Assembly: GCA_033439765.1 (NCBI GenBank)
Contig: JAULSN010000002.1
Location: 62,001 to 126,000 of the forward strand
Direction: 5' to 3'
Source: Lasiosphaeria ovina
Taxonomy: Eukaryota > Ascomycota > Sordariomycetes > Sordariales > Lasiosphaeriaceae
DNA length: 64,000 nucleotides
Shown: positions 60,401 through 64,000 of the stretch, piece after piece
Layout of the letters: every line of letters begins with the position of its first letter
Numbering within the stretch: the stretch's first letter is position 1
The notes under the pieces: model-generated
Seen by the model: only the letters and a program-made list of their open reading frames with translations
Told to the model about the DNA's origin: nothing
Database searches by the model: none
Made by a program: the position numbers and the translations under genes

Positions 60401-63400
60401 TGACGAGGGCGGATGTTTCTGCTACGAGGTCTTCGGCGACGGCGTTGGATTGGGATTGCGACGTGGCCTCCATGTCTATGTCTGCTGCTGTGGCTGCAAA
60501 CGAGTCGTCTGGGACGGCATAGACACGGTTCATGGGGGCTATCGTGTCAGCCGAAACCGAGAGATTGGTAAAGTTCATCATCATGTTCATGTTGTTGATG
60601 GCAAGCGGGTTGACAGCCGGCGCCAAGGCTCTGAAGGGCTCGAATTCCCACGTGATGGCATTATATTGATGTGCCTCAGCCTCGGCGACCTTGTAAGGCG
60701 TTGGATTCTGGACCCCGAAGATATTGGGCACCATGTACATTCCCCAGGCAACACTCTGTTGGGCATTGTTCACATCTGGCTCCAGCCAGGTGATGGTGTA
60801 CTTGCGGACTGCTGCTGCGCTCGCCGCCCAGTCGGTCTTGACGCGGATGGCCAGGCGGTCGTTGGAATCGGCGCTGGCGCTGAGAAAGAGCAGGTTTCTG
60901 TCCTCGACATCCTCGCCTTCCCACGACTCGCGAACTCGAACCGGCTCTGGGCCTATTACTGGCCGCACAGGAGCAGTAGGATGGTTCGCATCAGGCGGCG
61001 GGACGTTAAGACACGACGTAGGGAGGTCAGAACGCCTAATGTGATACATGGTGGCAATCGAGGGCAACAGGGCATCCCATGCGCCATTTCTTTCCAGCCT
61101 TTCGTGGCGTTTCTTTATCCAGTCCTCGAATGTTGTGCCGGTGCCGGCGACGTTGTCCGGCATCTGCCTGTCGTTGATACTCAAAGTACAGCGATTGGGA
61201 TCGTCGCGATAGACATCGTGCAGATTCTGTGCAAAGCTCCCGCCCGGGGCTCTTAAAGTGCCACAGAGAAGACCATTCTGGGGCACATCTCGGTACACGT
61301 CATTCGGAATCTGCGGATTGCCCGTCAAACTCATCATGTGGCGGATCTGGGGGTAGCGGAGGAACAGCACGTCCCTGAGCAGGTCATCCGGGTTCTCGTT
61401 GAGAAGCCGGCAACAGTCTTCAAACTGGCGCTTCTTGAAACTCGATGGGTTGGTAATGTAGACTGTGGCACTGCGGCGATCGGCTTGCAGCGCGGCTGCA
61501 AGACCAGCTAGCGTCTCGGGGTGTGGGTGAGGGTGCGACCGCCAACTCTCTAGATAGTTGTTAGTCTCCAGGTTAGTTCAGAAGGCAGAGTCACGTACGG
61601 TAGTTTGCACTGGCCACGTAGGCATCTGCTGAAAAGGAGCGGAAGAAAGCCTTGATGTTCTGGAGCCGCGTATATCCATCGAAGCGTCTGAACCAGATAC
61701 CCGAACGGTCCGTCGCCTGCTTTCCAGTCCACCATAGCTGCCACCACTCGAGGAAATCGCCGTGGAGGATGGCCTCCTGCTGAGTCTTGGCTGCCGTCTT
61801 TTCTTGAGCCTTTTGTTGAACTTTGGACTTCGTGGTCTTGTCCGCCACGTTTTCGCCCTGGTTGTCTTCGTCATCCTTCGGGTCCGATAATACCCACCAA
61901 TCCTTTTGCTTGGTCGGTACGGCCTTTCCCTCTCCGCCTTCATCGTGTTTCTTCTTTCTTCCCAGGTATAGGTCCATGTCTTTGCGCTCTTCTTGCTTCG
62001 CCGCTACCGTCTTCTTTCGGCCACTGCTACGGGCCGTCACATAAGACTTGTCGTGCCAAAAGATCTTCCGCTTCGGATCCTTCTCAAGTCCGCCCCAGTC
62101 GTAAATCCGACCGACTAGTGTCGACCAAACTAGGGAGGGATCCAGCAGGCGGGCGTTGGGATCGTCCGGTTCCGAGATGGTGTCTCCTTCCTCGAGGGTT
62201 TTCCCGGCAATGGCGCCCGTTTTAAACGCCTCATATCTTCTGACGAGTTCGTTCACCACTACCGTGAAGACGGGAGTCCAATCGTCATCTGGCCACATAT
62301 CGGCGTATACACCCTCATCTGCCGTCATGGTTTTGATCTGGTCGATCAGGAGCCTGCATCCTTCCCATGCCTTGGATCTCTCGACCTGGAGGGCGGGAGC
62401 GTCAGCCGCGTCGTCATCGCTGCTCTGCCCATCGTCCGGGTTGTCGTTGTCGCCGTTGTCGTTGTCGTTGTCACCGTCATCCTCGGCGCCGCTGCCGGCG
62501 CCGTCCTCGTCGCTACCATCTTCTTGCTCGATGCCGCCGCCGGGATTTCCGTTGCCGCCTGCATTCGCGTTGCCTGCATTACCCTGGCCTTGCTCGTCAT
62601 CGTCTTCCATGTCATCGTCGCTGAAGCCCTTGACAGCCTTGCCTGCAAGCAAGGCGATGGCTCTGCTGCCGAGCAACTCTCTTCTCTTCTCCTTGGATAC
62701 GCCGCCTACACCCACCCTGGCCGCCAACAAAGTCATCAGCAGGACGATTTCACCCATGACTCCCTCGTTGACCTTGTCTTTCGCAGATTGGGTTGCGGTA
62801 TAATACTGCGCATCGTGATGGCTCCCGTGATGCTGGAGCTTGTAGATGCTGAAGTGGCGAGGCAGGTTGCCGTTGTTTTGTTCGTTCCTCATGAATTGAT
62901 GGATGACGTTGCCCGTGTTGTCGCCAGTCAGGTATATGCCCCCGTTGACGCTCCCTGCAACAGCCGGCACGTGGACCAGGAGAGAGGTCAGATTGGGGTC
63001 CTTACTGTCCTTGGTGCCCACGTAGCTACCGAGAGCCGCGAGATAGTCCTTGGTCTGTTGGATTTGACGAACCAAGTCGGCCTCGGGCAGGGCTACAGCA
63101 TTGTTCCCGATGTCTTGTGGCCGTCTGAGGCAGATGAGGGGAGGTTTGTCGCGAGGGTCGGGCACCTCTTTAACCTTGTCACTTAACGAGGTATTCTTTG
63201 CGAGCACGACGTCGGGATTGTCGGTGTTGACCTTGACCCAGGGCCTTGCTTTAGGCGGGTACTCGATGGTGCCGCCACCAAACAATGAACGCTCCCATGT
63301 CGTGATGGAGGCGCCTAGGGTTTGGGGCGCCGGCGGAAGCGTAAGGCCTGGAGTTCTGGCACAGATGGAATTCCACAACCTCTTAATGTTGAAGGCTTGG

Positions 63401-63855
63401 GCCTTGTCGAGAGCAGGCACGATAAAGCCCGTATCGAGGCCCAGGAAGTCGGCCGGGACCATGGTGATCATGTCGATCAGGCCTTCGACGTGATCTTCGT
63501 GCAGATGCGTGTTCAACATGGCATCGAGCCGGAACTTGGAGGCAGCAGGGCGGCCCATGTCATCGTACCAGATCTGCTTGCCGGCTGAGAAAAACATGCG
63601 CCAGTAGGGGCGGGCTCGGGTCGTCTTGCCGACGCTGAGGAAATTGCCGGGTCCTTTCTTCTTCTTCTTCCCCTCGGCGGCTTTTGTGGCAGCGCCTCCA
63701 TAGCCCCTGGGTCCGCCATCGACGACAAAGAGCTTGCTCTCGGCTCCTCCAGTGGGCTGGTACTCGACATAGAACGAGTCGCCGCGGCCGGCGTAGACGA
63801 CATGGAGGATGGGAAGATTGCGGGCTGGTGCTGGCGCTGGGTCTTGGATATCCAT
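51431..63855 (-). CDS. Giant (~4,100-residue) protein with N-terminal ComEC-like metallo-beta-lactamase domain
   Basis: Three exons (63855-61599, 61549-55053, 54979-51431) join in phase at CAACTACC/AGAGTTGG and GACGGA/AAACTAG, giving about 4,100 residues. Residues 10-360 have the ComEC/Rec2-type metallo-beta-lactamase signature: YAGRGDSFYVEY, VVDGG, the metal motif THLHEDHVEG (about 115), LTGDN (about 309) and LQHHGSHH (about 342). An Asp/Glu/Asn/Gly-rich segment follows at about 416-485. Residues 755-3200 are beta-rich, with recurring patterns such as GGSWSFGDWSIDVWLPRLEL and DGKWSFSGWKIK that I cannot assign to a family. A Pro-rich repeat linker spans about 3225-3490, and about 610 residues of unknown function end the protein. 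The reading frame stays open to the window edge through a Pro/Thr run, so the start could lie beyond 64000. I prefer the ATG at 63855 (MDIQDPAPAPARN), but this is not certain. Confidence 0.8.
53270..54060 (-). repeat. Coding repeats of the giant gene: (IP)n, (TSP)n, PTPDPGIP, (PQ)n
   Basis: Successive low-complexity arrays: about nine Ile-Pro dipeptides (near 53930-53990), TSP triplets, a dozen PTPDPxIPV-type units, and a Pro-Gln run (near 53295-53345). All stay in frame. The antisense strand reads as a Gly-rich elastin-like ORF (53394-54122), which is a shadow. Confidence 0.85.
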
Positions 63856-64000
63856 CGTGGGCAGTGCTGGGGCGGGATTCTCTTGCCCGTCTCTATTGGT
63901 ATTAGTATTATTCTGGCCTGGCCGAGGCTCGTGGGACGTGGTGGGCGTGGGCGTGGGCGTGGGCTCTTGGACGGGCACGCTGCCAGTGTCGCCGCCGTGC

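Noticed and set aside
51431..63978. Three separate genes (795, 2117 and 1191 codons)
   Set aside because: The second and third ORFs begin at non-ATG or out-of-context codons, and both boundaries have GT..AG introns that join in phase. One gene is simpler.

Overview
The window is nuclear DNA from a filamentous ascomycete (Pezizomycotina, probably Sordariomycetes). The evidence is short GT..AG introns with CTNAC-type branch sites, GC-rich exons in AT-richer spacers, Zn2Cys6 regulators, a HET-domain gene and a fungal non-reducing polyketide synthase (NR-PKS). All exon boundaries given here were read by hand from splice sites and reading frame; none has been tested against transcripts.

Left edge (0.7-3.3 kb): a small cysteine-rich protein and a zinc alcohol dehydrogenase. 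From 5.1 to 43.7 kb lies what looks like one secondary-metabolite cluster. In order it holds an AflR-like Zn2Cys6 regulator, a 14-TM MFS exporter, a stand-alone adenylation-domain protein, a small membrane protein, a fungal FAD-dependent halogenase, a second Zn2Cys6 regulator, a 2,810-residue NR-PKS (SAT-KS-AT-PT-ACP-ACP-CMeT-esterase/TE), a P450, a secreted BBE-type FAD oxidase, an NADP-dependent reductase (extended SDR), an ACMSD/resorcylate-decarboxylase-type amidohydrolase, a second P450 and an aldo-keto reductase. The inferred product is a chlorinated, C-methylated, oxidised orsellinate- or resorcinol-type compound, made by PKS assembly and TE release, then decarboxylation, P450 and flavin oxidation, ketone or aldehyde reduction and halogenation. 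I cannot name the compound.

Two structural observations go beyond the gene list. First, a motif with core AAACCC(A/G)CCGG occurs in every divergent promoter of the right-hand biosynthetic block (halogenase/TF2, PKS/P450, FAD oxidase/SDR, decarboxylase/P450) and upstream of the aldo-keto reductase, but I did not find it upstream of the exporter, A-domain or AflR-like genes. It is a candidate regulon operator. Second, two diverged copies of a roughly 300-bp repeat lie in inverted orientation on either side of the FAD oxidase-SDR pair.

Right of the cluster (44-64 kb): a HET-domain protein, a 3.3-kb gene-poor stretch with a possible LTR relic and a 36-residue cysteine-rich ORF, an F-box protein, and one giant gene (about 4,100 residues, three exons, possibly entering from beyond the right edge). 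The giant protein starts with a ComEC/Rec2-like metallo-beta-lactamase domain, followed by an acidic linker, more than 2,000 residues of beta-rich sequence that I cannot assign, a long Pro/Ile/Thr/Asp-rich repeat linker and a C-terminal region of unknown function. It is the least explained object in the window.
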